A stretch of DNA of 64,000 nt, from assembly GCF_900114845.1 (NCBI RefSeq), contig NZ_FOUK01000005.1, forward strand, positions 252,339 through 316,338. Direction: 5' to 3'. Source of the stretch: Pimelobacter simplex. GTDB lineage: Bacteria; Actinomycetota; Actinomycetes; Propionibacteriales; Nocardioidaceae. Under the pieces are notes generated by a model. The model searched no databases and was not told the DNA's origin. It saw nothing but the letters and a program-made list of their open reading frames with translations. Positions 24,720-33,603 of this stretch are shown here, one piece after another. A program made the translations under genes and the position numbers. Every line of letters begins with the position of its first letter. Position 1 is the first letter of the stretch.

Positions 24720-26833
24720 TGCCTCCCGCCCCGGCACCCCACGGGGAGAGCGAGTTCCGGGCCGAGGTCCAAGGACTTCGGGCCGTCGCCGTCCTGCTGG
24801 TGGTGCTCTACCACCTCGCGCCGGCACGACTCTCGGGCGGCTACGTCGGCGTCGACGTCTTCTTCGTGATCTCGGGCTACCTGATCACCCGGCACCTGGC
24901 CCAGGAGGCCGAGGTCTCGTCGGGTCTCCGCGTCGTCCGCTTCTGGGCCCGGCGGGTGCGACGGCTGCTGCCGGCCGCACTGCTCGTGCTGCTCGTTTCC
25001 CTCGTCCTGGTGTGGGCCTGGATCCCGCAGACCGAGTGGCCGACCAATGTGCGACAGGTCGTGGCGAGCGCGCTCTACGTCCAGAACTGGGTGTTGATGC
25101 TGGACGCCGTCGACTACTCGGCGCTGGGCGAGTCGGCCTCGGTCGCCCAGCACTACTGGTCGTTGTCGGTCGAGGAGCAGTTCTACTTCGTCTGGCCCGT
25201 GGCGATCGCGGTCGTGCTGGCCGTCATCACCCGCCGGCACCGCCGGGTCGTGTCGGCGGAGCGCGTCCGGCAGTCCCTAGTCGTGCTGCTCGCGGCCGTC
25301 GGGGCGGCGTCCCTGGCCTGGTCGGTCGTCGCGACCGCGACCGACCCGGGGGCCGCGTACTTCCAGACGTTCACCCGGATGTGGGAGTTCGCCGCCGGCG
25401 GGCTCGTCGGCCTGTTGTGGCAGCGGCGCCGGCTCACTGGGCACGGGGGTGCCGCCGTGGCCTGGGCCGGGCTCGTCGCGATCGTCCTGGCGGGCGTGCT
25501 CTACGACGACACGACGCCCTTCCCCGGCTGGCTGGCGATCGTCCCGGTCGCCGGCACCGTGGCCGTCCTGCTGGCCGGCCACGCGCGGACCCGGACGGCG
25601 CCGCACTGGCTCACCTGGCGCCCGGCGACCTTCGTCGGTGACATCTCCTACGCCGTCTACCTGTGGCACTGGCCATTGATCGTGGTGGCGCCGTTCGCGC
25701 TGGGCCACGAACCGGACCGCTACGACAAGATCGGTGTGCTCGGGCTGAGCCTGCTCCTGGCCTGGTGCAGCACCCGCTTCGTCGAGGACCCGCTCCGAGG
25801 CGGCGCCTTCCTCCGGCCGGTGCCGCGCGCCCTCGTCGCGGGAGCGGTGGCGATGGCGGTCGTGGTGGCCGCGGCGGCCGGCCTGCGGAGTGCGCTGCCT
25901 GCCGAGCAGGACTTCGCGCTGCCGAGCCCGTCCTCCTGCACGGGACCCGGAGCGCTCGACCCGGCCAATCACTGCGACTCGGTCGTCGGCGAGGGCCCCG
26001 CGCGGCCGGGTCCGGTCCAGGTCGCGCGGCAGAACCGTGAGGAGGTCGCGTACCCGGGCTGCCAGGCGAGCTTCGCGAGCAGCGAGCTGGTCAGCTGTGA
26101 CCTGGGTGCCGACGCGGGATCGGCCCGACGTGAGGTGGCGCTGGTCGGTGACTCTCACGCGGGGGCGTGGTTCCCGGCGTTCGACGAGATCGGGCGGCGT
26201 GAGGGGTGGCAGGTGCGCACCTACGCCAAGACGAGCTGCCCGGCCACGCTCGCGCTGCGCGTGCTGCCCGCCGAGAAGGACCCCGACTACCAGCGCGACT
26301 GTGCCGACTGGGTCCGCAAGCTCGACCGTGCCGTGCGTGCTGACACCTCGCTCGACGCGGTCGTCGTCGCGTCGTACTCGACGGCCTACGACTTCGTCCC
26401 ACCCGACGACATGACCATGACCGATCCGGCCACCGACGGCTTCGTCGCGCTGTGGCAGCGCTGGCGAGACGCAGGGCTCGAGGTGATCGTCCTTGCGGAC
26501 GTCCCGCGCACCAACGGTGACTACGTGCCCACGTGTCTCGCCGAGCACCGGGACCCGATGAGGTGCGCGGTTCCGCGCACGGTCGGCCTACCGGCGCAAC
26601 GCCCGATCACCGACGCGGGCGGCAAGGCCGAGGGCCGGGGCGTCGCGCTGGTCGACCTCACCGATCGCTTCTGCGACGGTCGCTGGTGCTACCCCCAGGT
26701 CGGGTCGGTCATCGTCTATCGCGACTACTCGCACCTGTCGAGGGAGTACGCACGCTCGCTGGCACCGGAGATCATCCGTCGCCTGCCGTCGTTCCCCCGA
26801 CGTGCATCTGCCGGTGCCGCCCCGGTGCCGTGA
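24719..26833 (+). CDS. Acyltransferase-3/SGNH two-domain O-acetyltransferase (OafA type)
   Basis: 704 residues. Residues 10-390 are an acyltransferase-3 membrane domain with EVQGLRAVAVLLVVLYHLAP, GGYVGVDVFFVISGYLIT, HYWSLSVEEQFYFVWP and FVGDISYAVYLWHWPLI, all diagnostic. Residues 460-700 form an extracellular SGNH hydrolase-like domain with the serine block VALVGDSHAGAW and the late aspartate/histidine block YRDYSHLSREYA. Proteins with this plan (OafA, OatA) O-acetylate surface glycans or peptidoglycan: the membrane part passes the acyl group across and the SGNH part transfers it. The ATG overlaps the stop of the preceding acyltransferase. Its 3' end overlaps the convergent third acyltransferase by 62 bp. 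Confidence 0.9.
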   Translation: MPPAPAPHGESEFRAEVQGLRAVAVLLVVLYHLAPARLSGGYVGVDVFFVISGYLITRHLAQEAEVSSGLRVVRFWARRVRRLLPAALLVLLVSLVLVWAWIPQTEWPTNVRQVVASALYVQNWVLMLDAVDYSALGESASVAQHYWSLSVEEQFYFVWPVAIAVVLAVITRRHRRVVSAERVRQSLVVLLAAVGAASLAWSVVATATDPGAAYFQTFTRMWEFAAGGLVGLLWQRRRLTGHGGAAVAWAGLVAIVLAGVLYDDTTPFPGWLAIVPVAGTVAVLLAGHARTRTAPHWLTWRPATFVGDISYAVYLWHWPLIVVAPFALGHEPDRYDKIGVLGLSLLLAWCSTRFVEDPLRGGAFLRPVPRALVAGAVAMAVVVAAAAGLRSALPAEQDFALPSPSSCTGPGALDPANHCDSVVGEGPARPGPVQVARQNREEVAYPGCQASFASSELVSCDLGADAGSARREVALVGDSHAGAWFPAFDEIGRREGWQVRTYAKTSCPATLALRVLPAEKDPDYQRDCADWVRKLDRAVRADTSLDAVVVASYSTAYDFVPPDDMTMTDPATDGFVALWQRWRDAGLEVIVLADVPRTNGDYVPTCLAEHRDPMRCAVPRTVGLPAQRPITDAGGKAEGRGVALVDLTDRFCDGRWCYPQVGSVIVYRDYSHLSREYARSLAPEIIRRLPSFPRRASAGAAPVP

Positions 26834-27929
26834 CCTCGCGAGCGGCGGGCTGCGGGCCGCGGCGGCGCAGGAAGCGCTCGGCTGGGTGCTCGACCAGGTA
26901 GTACAGCGCTCCGGCCAGGGCGAGGGACACGACGATCACCGCCGTCCAGACCGCGAGCACCCCGGCGCCCTCGTAGAGAGCCGGGTGCTGGTGGCGGACC
27001 CAGCGGATGACGATCTCGTGGACGAGGTACCAGGCGAACGACCAGTGCCCGAGGCGCAGCATCCAGGTTCCGGTCAGCCCGGTTCGGCGTCCTGAGAGGT
27101 CGGCCTGCGCCGCCGCGGCGACGAGCAGCGCGAAGACCGGGGTCGAGAGGAGCTGTGAGGCGCTGTAGGGCCCATACCACTCGGTGTCCGGGACGGCCTG
27201 GTGCCAGGGGATCAACGCGGCGAGGTAGGCCACGACGAGGACGAGCGCCACGGGCAGGCCGATCCGGGGTCGCCAGCCCCGCCGCATCGCGAGGGCGACC
27301 GCGACGCCCACGACGAACTGCGTCAGGCGGGAGAGCGGCAGGTAGTCGAGCGCCCAGGAGCGGTGGGCGAGGTCGATGCCGCCGCTCGCCAGCCAGAGGC
27401 CGAGCGCGGCCGCGCAGCCGGCCCCGGCCACCACCAGGAGGGCACACGGTCGCCGCGGCGCGAGCACCAGGAGCAGGAGCGGGAAGACGGCGTAGAAGAA
27501 CGCCTCGTCGCTGAGCGACCAGACCGCGGGGTTGCCGCCGACCACGATCCCCGGATCGGTGAACCAGGCGTTGGTGAAGGTCAGGCCGGCGAGCGCGCCG
27601 TCGCGACGTACGGGGACGTCGAGGGCCAGGTAGACCGCGACGGAGAGCACGATCGCCACCGCCATGAGCGGCCAGATCCGGGCGAACCGGCGCCAGTAGA
27701 AGACGAGGGGACGGGTCCGGGTCCCGTCGTAGCTCCACGCCAGCACGAAGCCGGAGAGCACGAAGAAGAACGTCACGCCGCACCGGCCGTACCAGGACAG
27801 GTCGCTCACGACGGGGACCTGACCGACCGTGCGGGACAGGTGGTAGAGCACGACGAGGAGTGCTGCCCAGAAGCGGAGCCCGGTCAGGGAGGGGAGCCGG
27901 TCGCGTCCCTCGATCGGTTCGTCACGCAC
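26772..27929 (-). CDS. Acyltransferase-3 family membrane protein
   Basis: 385 residues, about ten membrane helices. LPSLTGLRFWAALLVVLYHLSR with its histidine, GRCGVTFFFVLSGFVLAWSY, WSLSDEAFFYAVFP and LGHWSFAWYLVHEIVI match the OafA-type membrane domain; the SGNH domain is absent. It would O-acylate a sugar at the membrane. The GTG at 27929 is 5 nt from a TACTGT box and divides a 50-bp divergent promoter region with the glycosyltransferase at 27980. The 3' end overlaps the end of the SGNH acyltransferase gene by 62 bp, tail to tail. Confidence 0.85.
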   Translation of the reverse strand: MRDEPIEGRDRLPSLTGLRFWAALLVVLYHLSRTVGQVPVVSDLSWYGRCGVTFFFVLSGFVLAWSYDGTRTRPLVFYWRRFARIWPLMAVAIVLSVAVYLALDVPVRRDGALAGLTFTNAWFTDPGIVVGGNPAVWSLSDEAFFYAVFPLLLLVLAPRRPCALLVVAGAGCAAALGLWLASGGIDLAHRSWALDYLPLSRLTQFVVGVAVALAMRRGWRPRIGLPVALVLVVAYLAALIPWHQAVPDTEWYGPYSASQLLSTPVFALLVAAAAQADLSGRRTGLTGTWMLRLGHWSFAWYLVHEIVIRWVRHQHPALYEGAGVLAVWTAVIVVSLALAGALYYLVEHPAERFLRRRGPQPAAREVTAPGRHRQMHVGGTTAGDG

Positions 27930-27934
27930 ACAGC

Positions 27935-27940
27935 ACAGTA
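27935..27940 (-). promoter_or_regulatory. -10 box TACTGT for the third acyltransferase gene
   Basis: Read on the minus strand, TACTGT lies 5 nt before the GTG at 27929. It is back to back with the -10 box at 27967-27972. Confidence 0.45.
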
Positions 27941-27966
27941 ACGCGAGGCGGGGCTGCCCAGGCTGC

Positions 27967-27972
27967 TAGGGT
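27967..27972 (+). promoter_or_regulatory. -10 box TAGGGT for a leaderless glycosyltransferase gene
   Basis: TAGGGT is 7 nt before the GTG at 27980; this supports the GTG over any longer upstream reading. Confidence 0.5.
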
Positions 27973-27979
27973 CCCTGGC

Positions 27980-29299
27980 GTGGATCGGGCTGCCCCGCAC
28001 GTCTTGTACATCGCCTGGGGCTTCCCGCCTTCGCGAGGAAGCGGCGTCTACCGCGCCCTCGCGACCGCGAACGCACTGGCCGCGGGAGGCTTCCGGGTCA
28101 CCGTGCTGACCTGCGAGCGCGAGTCCTTCTACCGCTACACGCTGGCCGACCCGACGCTCGAGGAGCGGATCGACAGCCGGGTCGAGGTCGTGCGGATCCC
28201 GTTCGACTGGCCGGTCATGGACCTCGACGTACGACGCTGGGACCGTGAGCGCGCACGCCGTCCGCGGGCGTGGACCCTGCGCCGGGTCGAGCAGGACCAG
28301 GAGGGCTTCCCCGAGGCCAGCTACGGCCCGTGGCTGGAGCCGCTGGTCGCCGCCGGCCGCGCGCTCCACCGGCGCGACCCCCTCGACCTGGTCGTCGCCA
28401 CGGCCAACCCGAACGTCAGCGTCGGTGCGGCGCACCGTCTGCACACCGAGCTCGGGATCCCCTTCGTGCTCGACCAGCGCGACTCGTGGACCGTCGACGT
28501 CTTCGACGGCACCGAGAACCCGGACCGCCGGGTCCACGAGCTAGAGGCGGCGTTCGTCGCCGACGCGCTGGAGGTGTGGTTCGTCAACGAGCCGCTGCGC
28601 GCCGAGCACGCGGCGCGCTACCCGGCGTCGGCATCGAAGATCCACTCGGTCGCCAACGGCTACGACCTGGAGCTGGCGCCGTCCCCGGTGCTGAGCGCCC
28701 CCGCTCCGGAGCAACCGCTGACCTATGGCTACATCGGCACACTGACACCGCGGCTGCCGCTCGTCGAGTTCGGCGAGGGCTGGCGGACGGCGCGTGAGCG
28801 TGGCGGCGTGGTCGCCGGTGCCCGGGCCCGGCTCTGGGGGCACCTCGGCTTCTTCGCGGTCAAGGACGCATCGCTCAGCCACGTGCTGGAGCAGCACGAC
28901 GACGGCATCTCGTACGACGGTCCGGTGCCGAAGGCAGCCGTGCGCACGATCTTCGAGGAGATCGACGTCCTCCTCCTGATCCTCGGCGCCGGCCGCTTCG
29001 TCACCAGCGGCAAGGTCTACGAGTACATGGCGAGCGCGCTGCCCATCGTCTCGGTCCAGGAGCCGGGCGGCGACTCGGCCCGGGTGCTCGAGGGCTACCC
29101 GCTGTGGTTCCCGGCCGCCGATCTCACCCCGGGCGCCATCGCGCAGGCGCTGGAGGGCGCCGGCCGTGCCGCGCGCGAGTCCGACGAGACCGTACGGCGT
29201 CGGTGTCTGTCCCACGCCGAGCAGTACGAGCGCAACCGCCAGCTCGGCCCGCGGGTCGCCGCGTTGCACGACGCGGTGAGTGCGAAGGAGACCTCGTGA
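27980..29299 (+). CDS. GT4-like glycosyltransferase
   Basis: 439 residues. The N-terminus HVLYIAWGFPPSRGSGVYRALATANALAAGGFRVTVLT (in part) is the usual GT4 acceptor-side opening, LVVATANPNVSVGAAHRL and FVLDQRDSW follow, and the donor-side half contains TYGYIGTLTPRLPL, a GKVYEYMASALPIVSV glutamate block and VLEGYPLWFPAAD. The start was set at the GTG with a leaderless -10 box. It heads a tight run with the 166-residue unknown and the UDP-GlcNAc 2-epimerase gene (GTGA and ATGA overlaps). It is probably cytoplasmic, acting on a lipid-linked glycan; the sugar is unknown. Confidence 0.82.
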   Translation: MDRAAPHVLYIAWGFPPSRGSGVYRALATANALAAGGFRVTVLTCERESFYRYTLADPTLEERIDSRVEVVRIPFDWPVMDLDVRRWDRERARRPRAWTLRRVEQDQEGFPEASYGPWLEPLVAAGRALHRRDPLDLVVATANPNVSVGAAHRLHTELGIPFVLDQRDSWTVDVFDGTENPDRRVHELEAAFVADALEVWFVNEPLRAEHAARYPASASKIHSVANGYDLELAPSPVLSAPAPEQPLTYGYIGTLTPRLPLVEFGEGWRTARERGGVVAGARARLWGHLGFFAVKDASLSHVLEQHDDGISYDGPVPKAAVRTIFEEIDVLLLILGAGRFVTSGKVYEYMASALPIVSVQEPGGDSARVLEGYPLWFPAADLTPGAIAQALEGAGRAARESDETVRRRCLSHAEQYERNRQLGPRVAALHDAVSAKETS

Positions 29300-29796
29300 A
29301 GGTGCTGCTGCTGTCGACGACCAGCCGGATGAGCCGCGCGTGGCTCGCCGAGGCACTCGAGCCGCTCGCGGACCGCGACCTCGACCTCGCTCTCGCGGTG
29401 CTGCGCCGGCCCGCCGAGCCGCTGCCCGTGCGGCGCTGCCTGGTCCTCGGCGCGTCGCTGCGTCCCCGTCGTCAGGTCGTCGAGGCGCGCACGCAGGGTG
29501 GTCCTCGCCCGGCCCCAGCGGGACGCCGCCGCAAGATGCTGCGCAAGCTCGACCGCCGGCTGCTGAAGGTGGCGCCCGACAAGTACGGCGCCGACAACAG
29601 TCTGCTCTTCGCCGCGGGGGCGATCTGGTCCCCGCAGCTGCGCGAGGAGTTCCGCGGCGCCGACCTGGTGATCTGCCTGGACCTCGCGACGACCTGGGCC
29701 GGCTGGCACCTGGCGCGACGGATCGAAGGTCCGGAGGTCGTCTTCAGCGTGGCCGGGGCCGTCCGCAAGCTCGCCGAGCTGGAGGCGGCGGCATGA
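29296..29796 (+). CDS. Small unknown protein in the epimerase operon
   Basis: 166 residues; the GTG overlaps the stop of the glycosyltransferase gene, and its stop overlaps the epimerase ATG, so all three are co-translated. It opens with a Rossmann-like strand KVLLLSTTSRMSRAWLAEAL, has a basic middle (RRRKMLRKLDRRLLK) and ends with DLVICLDLATTWAGWHLARR and a VVFSVAGAVRKLAELE helix. The strand-helix pattern resembles the first half of a GT-B glycosyltransferase without the donor half. It could be a truncated or accessory glycosyltransferase subunit, but I do not recognise a family. Confidence 0.6.
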   Translation: MKVLLLSTTSRMSRAWLAEALEPLADRDLDLALAVLRRPAEPLPVRRCLVLGASLRPRRQVVEARTQGGPRPAPAGRRRKMLRKLDRRLLKVAPDKYGADNSLLFAAGAIWSPQLREEFRGADLVICLDLATTWAGWHLARRIEGPEVVFSVAGAVRKLAELEAAA

Positions 29797-30884
29797 AGGT
29801 GATCAGCGTCGTCGGAGCGCGGCCCCAGCTGGTCAAGCTCGCGCCGATCGCGGCCGCGATCGGGCGCACCGACCACCAGCACCTCATCGTCCACACGGGG
29901 CAGCACTACGACGCCGACATGTCTGACGTCTTCTTCGACGGTCTGCAGATCCCGGCGCCCGACATCCACCTCGGTGTCGGCTCGGGCTCCCACGGCGCGC
30001 AGACGGGTGCGATGCTGGCCGACCTCGACCCGATCTTCGATCGAGAGCGTCCCGACTGGGTGCTGGTCTACGGCGACACCAACTCGACCATCGCGGCAAC
30101 GCTCGCGGCCGTGAAGCTGCACGTGCCGGTGGCCCATCTCGAGGCGGGGCTGCGCTCGTTCAACCGCCGGATGCCCGAGGAGCACAACCGGGTCCTGACC
30201 GACCACGCCGCCGACCTGCTCCTGGCTCCGACCGAGGTCGCCATGGGCCACCTGGCCGACGAGAACCTCGCCGACCGCGCGGTCCTGGTGGGCGACGTGA
30301 TGGTCGACGTGTGCCTCCAGGTGCGCGACGCCGTCCGCTCGACCGGGCGGGCGCCGACCCTCCCGCACGGCGTCGACGCGGCCGCGCCGTACGTCGTCGC
30401 TACGCTCCACCGCCCGGACAACACCGACGACCCGGCGCGGCTGCACGCCCTGCTCGACGCACTGGCGGGCCTGTCGCTGCCGGTGGTCCTGCTGGCGCAC
30501 CCTCGTCTGGTCGCGAAGGCAAGGGAGCATGGGCTGGAGCTCGAGCGCGGTGCGATCCGCGTCGGCCCCCCGCTCGCGTACGCCGACATGGTCGCCACCG
30601 TGCTCGGTGGGACCGGTGTGCTGACCGACTCCGGTGGCCTGCAGAAGGAGGCCTTCCTCCTCGAGCGCCCGTGCACGACGATCCGCCCCGAGACCGAGTG
30701 GGTCGAGACGCTGGACGACGGCTGGAACGTGTTGGCGCCCGACCCGCACCTGCTGTCCGCGGAGGAGTGGGCCGGGCTCGTCACCCGTCCGCGGCCGACC
30801 GCCGCTCCCGGGGAGCCCTATGGCGACGGACACGCCGCCGACGAGGTCGTGCGTGTGCTCGCCGCCCGCGGCCGAGCCTCCTAG
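29793..30884 (+). CDS. wecB: UDP-N-acetylglucosamine 2-epimerase family enzyme (WecB/WbpI type)
   Basis: 363 residues. GARPQLVKLAPI replaces the usual GTRPEAIK opening; VHTGQHYDADMSDVFF, VYGDTNSTIAATLAAVKL, HLEAGLRSFNRRMPEEHNR and TDSGGLQKEAF are the classic epimerase blocks with the catalytic acidic and histidine residues. The family inverts C2 of UDP-GlcNAc or of UDP-2,3-diacetamido-glucuronic acid. Because WbpA-, WbpB-, WbpD- and WbpE-type genes lie nearby, the WbpI role is as likely as the WecB role. Its stop overlaps that of the convergent 872-residue glycosyltransferase. Confidence 0.85.
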   Translation: MKVISVVGARPQLVKLAPIAAAIGRTDHQHLIVHTGQHYDADMSDVFFDGLQIPAPDIHLGVGSGSHGAQTGAMLADLDPIFDRERPDWVLVYGDTNSTIAATLAAVKLHVPVAHLEAGLRSFNRRMPEEHNRVLTDHAADLLLAPTEVAMGHLADENLADRAVLVGDVMVDVCLQVRDAVRSTGRAPTLPHGVDAAAPYVVATLHRPDNTDDPARLHALLDALAGLSLPVVLLAHPRLVAKAREHGLELERGAIRVGPPLAYADMVATVLGGTGVLTDSGGLQKEAFLLERPCTTIRPETEWVETLDDGWNVLAPDPHLLSAEEWAGLVTRPRPTAAPGEPYGDGHAADEVVRVLAARGRAS

Positions 30885-33499
30885 CGCAGGAAGCCGTCGA
30901 GGATCTCGGCCGCACGCCGCCCGTCGTGGACGGCACGCGCGAAGCGAGCCGACGCGGCGCCGATCTCGCGGGTCGCGTCGCGGTCGGCGACCAGCTGCTC
31001 GATCGCGTCGGCCACCTCGGCGCCGGTCGCGTTGACGATCGGCAGGTCGTCACCGACGGTGGCCACGACATGGTCGGTCAGGTAGGAGATGACCGGCTTC
31101 CCGGCGGCCATCGCCTCGCACGCGAAGGCGCCGTAGGCGCCGACCGCGACCTGGTCGATGACGATGTCGGCCTCCTTGACCTGGCGCTGCATCTCGGGCC
31201 AGAGCAGTCCCTCGACCAGGTTGAGCTCGATCAGGCCCTTGCGCTCCATCTCCTCGAGCGCGGGGAGGAAGCGGTCGGTGCCCTTGGTCCACCGGCGCGA
31301 CGGGGCATGGAGGACGACCGGGCGGGCGCGTTCCATGATCGGGTTGCTCGTCGCCCACGAGTCGATGTCGACGACCAGGGGCAGCCAGGTGGCGCGCGGG
31401 ACGTCGTCGAGCAGGTCGGGCGTCGTGACGTAGACGGGCAGGTCGACGGAGTCGACGATCGCCAAGTTGCGGTCGGAGAGCCGGGTCAGGACGTCGAAGA
31501 TCTCCTGCTCCGGCACGTCGTGGAAGTGGGAGTGGGGGCTGCGCTCGCGGTGCCGGGCGGGTGAGCGGATCTCGCTGCCGTGGGCGAGGAGCGCGACCTT
31601 GATCTTGGCGTGCCGCAGCGCGGGGAGGTCACCGGAGATGTCGTCGCCGTTGAGCGTTCCGAAGACCGGCCGGAAGGCGTCGGCGATCAGGTGGGTGTAG
31701 CGGGGCAGGGTCCGCTGGAGGTGGGCGATCTGCACGTCGAGGTGCTTCAGCGTGGAGTTCGCGGCGTAGACGTCTGCCGGGTAGCCGAACGACTGGCCAC
31801 TCGTGTGCATCGTGACCTCGGCCGACACGTCCTCGCGGTGCTCGGTGACGGAGGTCGCGAGGGCCGCGAGCTGGCCGGCGTAGTTGGCCGGGGCCAGGCC
31901 GAGCCGGATCGGGGTGTCCTTCGTCAACCGGCGCCAGGGGTGCCCGTCCTCGGGGGTCGCCAGCTGGTTGCGGTTCTTGTCGCTGGCCACGTGGCGGAAG
32001 CGCTCGGTGAGGTCCCAGCTCGGCTGGATGTCGGCCGGGGGCGGCACCAGACCGGAGATGTCGCGGTAGAGCTTCAGCAGGCCTGCGGCCTGGAACTCCC
32101 AGGAGAGCTCCTTCTTCAGGTCGTCGGTGATCCGCGCGAGGTAGCGGTCACGGTCGGCGAGGAGGGTGCGGACCGCGGCGGCGAAGGTCACCGGCTCACC
32201 CGCCGTGCAGACCTCGCCGACGCCGTGCTCGCGGACGAACGCCGACAGGGTGCGGACGTCGCTGACGACGACCGGGAGATCGGCGTGGAGGTACTCGGCG
32301 AGCTTGGTGGGCAGCGAGATCTCGTGGTTCGGCGTGCGGTCCAGGACGATCACGCCGAGGTCCGCACTGGACAGGTAGTCGGGGACCTCGTGCTGCGCGA
32401 CGTAGGGCGCCAGGTGCACCCGGTCGCCGACGCCGAGCTCTTGGGCCCGGCTCAGCAGCTCGCGGGTGGCGGGGTTGTCCCGGTTGGTGACCACCGCCAG
32501 GTGCACTCCGGGCAGCTCGGGCAGCGCGCCGAGCGCCGTCTCGAGGCCCCGGTTGGCCTGGACGTATCCGGAGTAGACGAGCAGCGGCACGTCGTCGTCG
32601 AGCTCGACCACCGCGCGCACGGAGAGCTCGGGCGCCGTGCCGACCGCTGCCTGCAGGGGAGTGTTGAGGACGACCAGGGGCTGCTTCGTGAGCCGGTGGT
32701 CGGCGCGGAGGATGTCGGCGATCTCGTCGGACACCGTCACGACGGCGTCGGCCTGGCCGATGAACTCCCGCTCGACCTGCGGGTAGCCGCTCTGGATCCG
32801 CTCGGTCGGCCACTCGATCTGGGAGACGTACTCGTGGGCGTCGTAGAGCCAGTGCACCTCGTGGCCCTGGCGACGCAGGCGGCTCGCCGCGATCGCCGCG
32901 GGATACATGCCGGTGATGTCGTTGGCGTGGATGACGTCGGGCCGGAACTCCTCGATCGCGGGGCCGATCGCCCGGTCGAGGTCGAGGACGACGGGGGTGT
33001 CGTGACGCCAGTCTCCGACGGCACGGTCCGGGTTCGGCAGGTGGCCCTCGCCCCAGGCCTGGGCGCGCAGGCGCAGCTGGAGCCAGTCGCGGCCGGCCCG
33101 TCCGGCGACGCGGAGCCCGAGCCGGTGGAGGGCGCCGACCTCAGCCATGCGGGCGTCCCGGTCCCGCGCCCGGGTCTGGTGGCGGGCCTCGGCCCACGCG
33201 GCGTCCTTGTTGCTGATCAGGCCGGCCCGGACCGTCTTGCGGGTCACCGTGTTGCGCCGCCGGAAGTTCTCCTGACGGCGCAGCGCGTCGTCGACGGGCA
33301 CCCTCAGCACCTTGACCGGGCCCATCCAGGTGCGCTCGACCCGGGCGCTCGTGGACCTGCCGATCAGGAGCACGTCCCAGCCGTCGTACGCCGCGGAGAG
33401 CGCCGTCTTCTGCACACGAGAGTCGCCGGTGATCGCGTTGGCGACGACGACCGCCAGGCGCGGTCGCTTCTGGGTGCTCTTGGGGTTCGGCTCAGCCAC
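30881..33499 (-). CDS. Tandem double GT-B glycosyltransferase
   Basis: 872 residues, about twice a normal GT4. The first unit (residues 1-480) has RLAVVVANAITGDSRVQKTA, DVIHANDITGMYPAA, LYDAHEYVSQ, LVYSGYVQANRGLETAL and EISLPTKLAEYLHADLPVVVS. The second (about 520-872) has PIRLGLAPANYAGQLAAL, VVLHAPSRRWTKGTD, VDSVDLPVYVTTPDLL and YGAFACEAMAAGKPVIS. Both halves carry a donor-side acidic block, so both may be active and add two sugars in sequence. The GTG start is 7 nt from a TACGAT box. It faces the aminotransferase gene across a 104-bp divergent promoter region. Sugar specificity unknown. Confidence 0.8.
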   Translation of the reverse strand: MAEPNPKSTQKRPRLAVVVANAITGDSRVQKTALSAAYDGWDVLLIGRSTSARVERTWMGPVKVLRVPVDDALRRQENFRRRNTVTRKTVRAGLISNKDAAWAEARHQTRARDRDARMAEVGALHRLGLRVAGRAGRDWLQLRLRAQAWGEGHLPNPDRAVGDWRHDTPVVLDLDRAIGPAIEEFRPDVIHANDITGMYPAAIAASRLRRQGHEVHWLYDAHEYVSQIEWPTERIQSGYPQVEREFIGQADAVVTVSDEIADILRADHRLTKQPLVVLNTPLQAAVGTAPELSVRAVVELDDDVPLLVYSGYVQANRGLETALGALPELPGVHLAVVTNRDNPATRELLSRAQELGVGDRVHLAPYVAQHEVPDYLSSADLGVIVLDRTPNHEISLPTKLAEYLHADLPVVVSDVRTLSAFVREHGVGEVCTAGEPVTFAAAVRTLLADRDRYLARITDDLKKELSWEFQAAGLLKLYRDISGLVPPPADIQPSWDLTERFRHVASDKNRNQLATPEDGHPWRRLTKDTPIRLGLAPANYAGQLAALATSVTEHREDVSAEVTMHTSGQSFGYPADVYAANSTLKHLDVQIAHLQRTLPRYTHLIADAFRPVFGTLNGDDISGDLPALRHAKIKVALLAHGSEIRSPARHRERSPHSHFHDVPEQEIFDVLTRLSDRNLAIVDSVDLPVYVTTPDLLDDVPRATWLPLVVDIDSWATSNPIMERARPVVLHAPSRRWTKGTDRFLPALEEMERKGLIELNLVEGLLWPEMQRQVKEADIVIDQVAVGAYGAFACEAMAAGKPVISYLTDHVVATVGDDLPIVNATGAEVADAIEQLVADRDATREIGAASARFARAVHDGRRAAEILDGFLR

Positions 33500-33506
33500 G
33501 CGCTCG

Positions 33507-33512
33507 ATCGTA
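33507..33512 (-). promoter_or_regulatory. -10 box TACGAT for the leaderless double glycosyltransferase gene
   Basis: On the minus strand TACGAT sits 7 nt before the GTG at 33499; no ribosome-binding site is present. Confidence 0.5.
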
Positions 33513-33554
33513 ATGTCTGCCGGCCTGGAGCGTGGTCGGCGCCCTGTGCGGTGA

Positions 33555-33560
33555 TAGCGT
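33555..33560 (+). promoter_or_regulatory. -10 box TAGCGT with a leader for the aminotransferase operon
   Basis: TAGCGT predicts a transcript start near 33567 and a leader of about 37 nt, ending in AGGGAGG (33591-33597). The ribosome-binding site has good spacing (6 nt) only to the ATG at 33604, which decides the start. Confidence 0.4.
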
Positions 33561-33603
33561 GGCCGCCGCCTGAGGCAGGCTTGGGCCCACAGGGAGGATG
33601 AGC

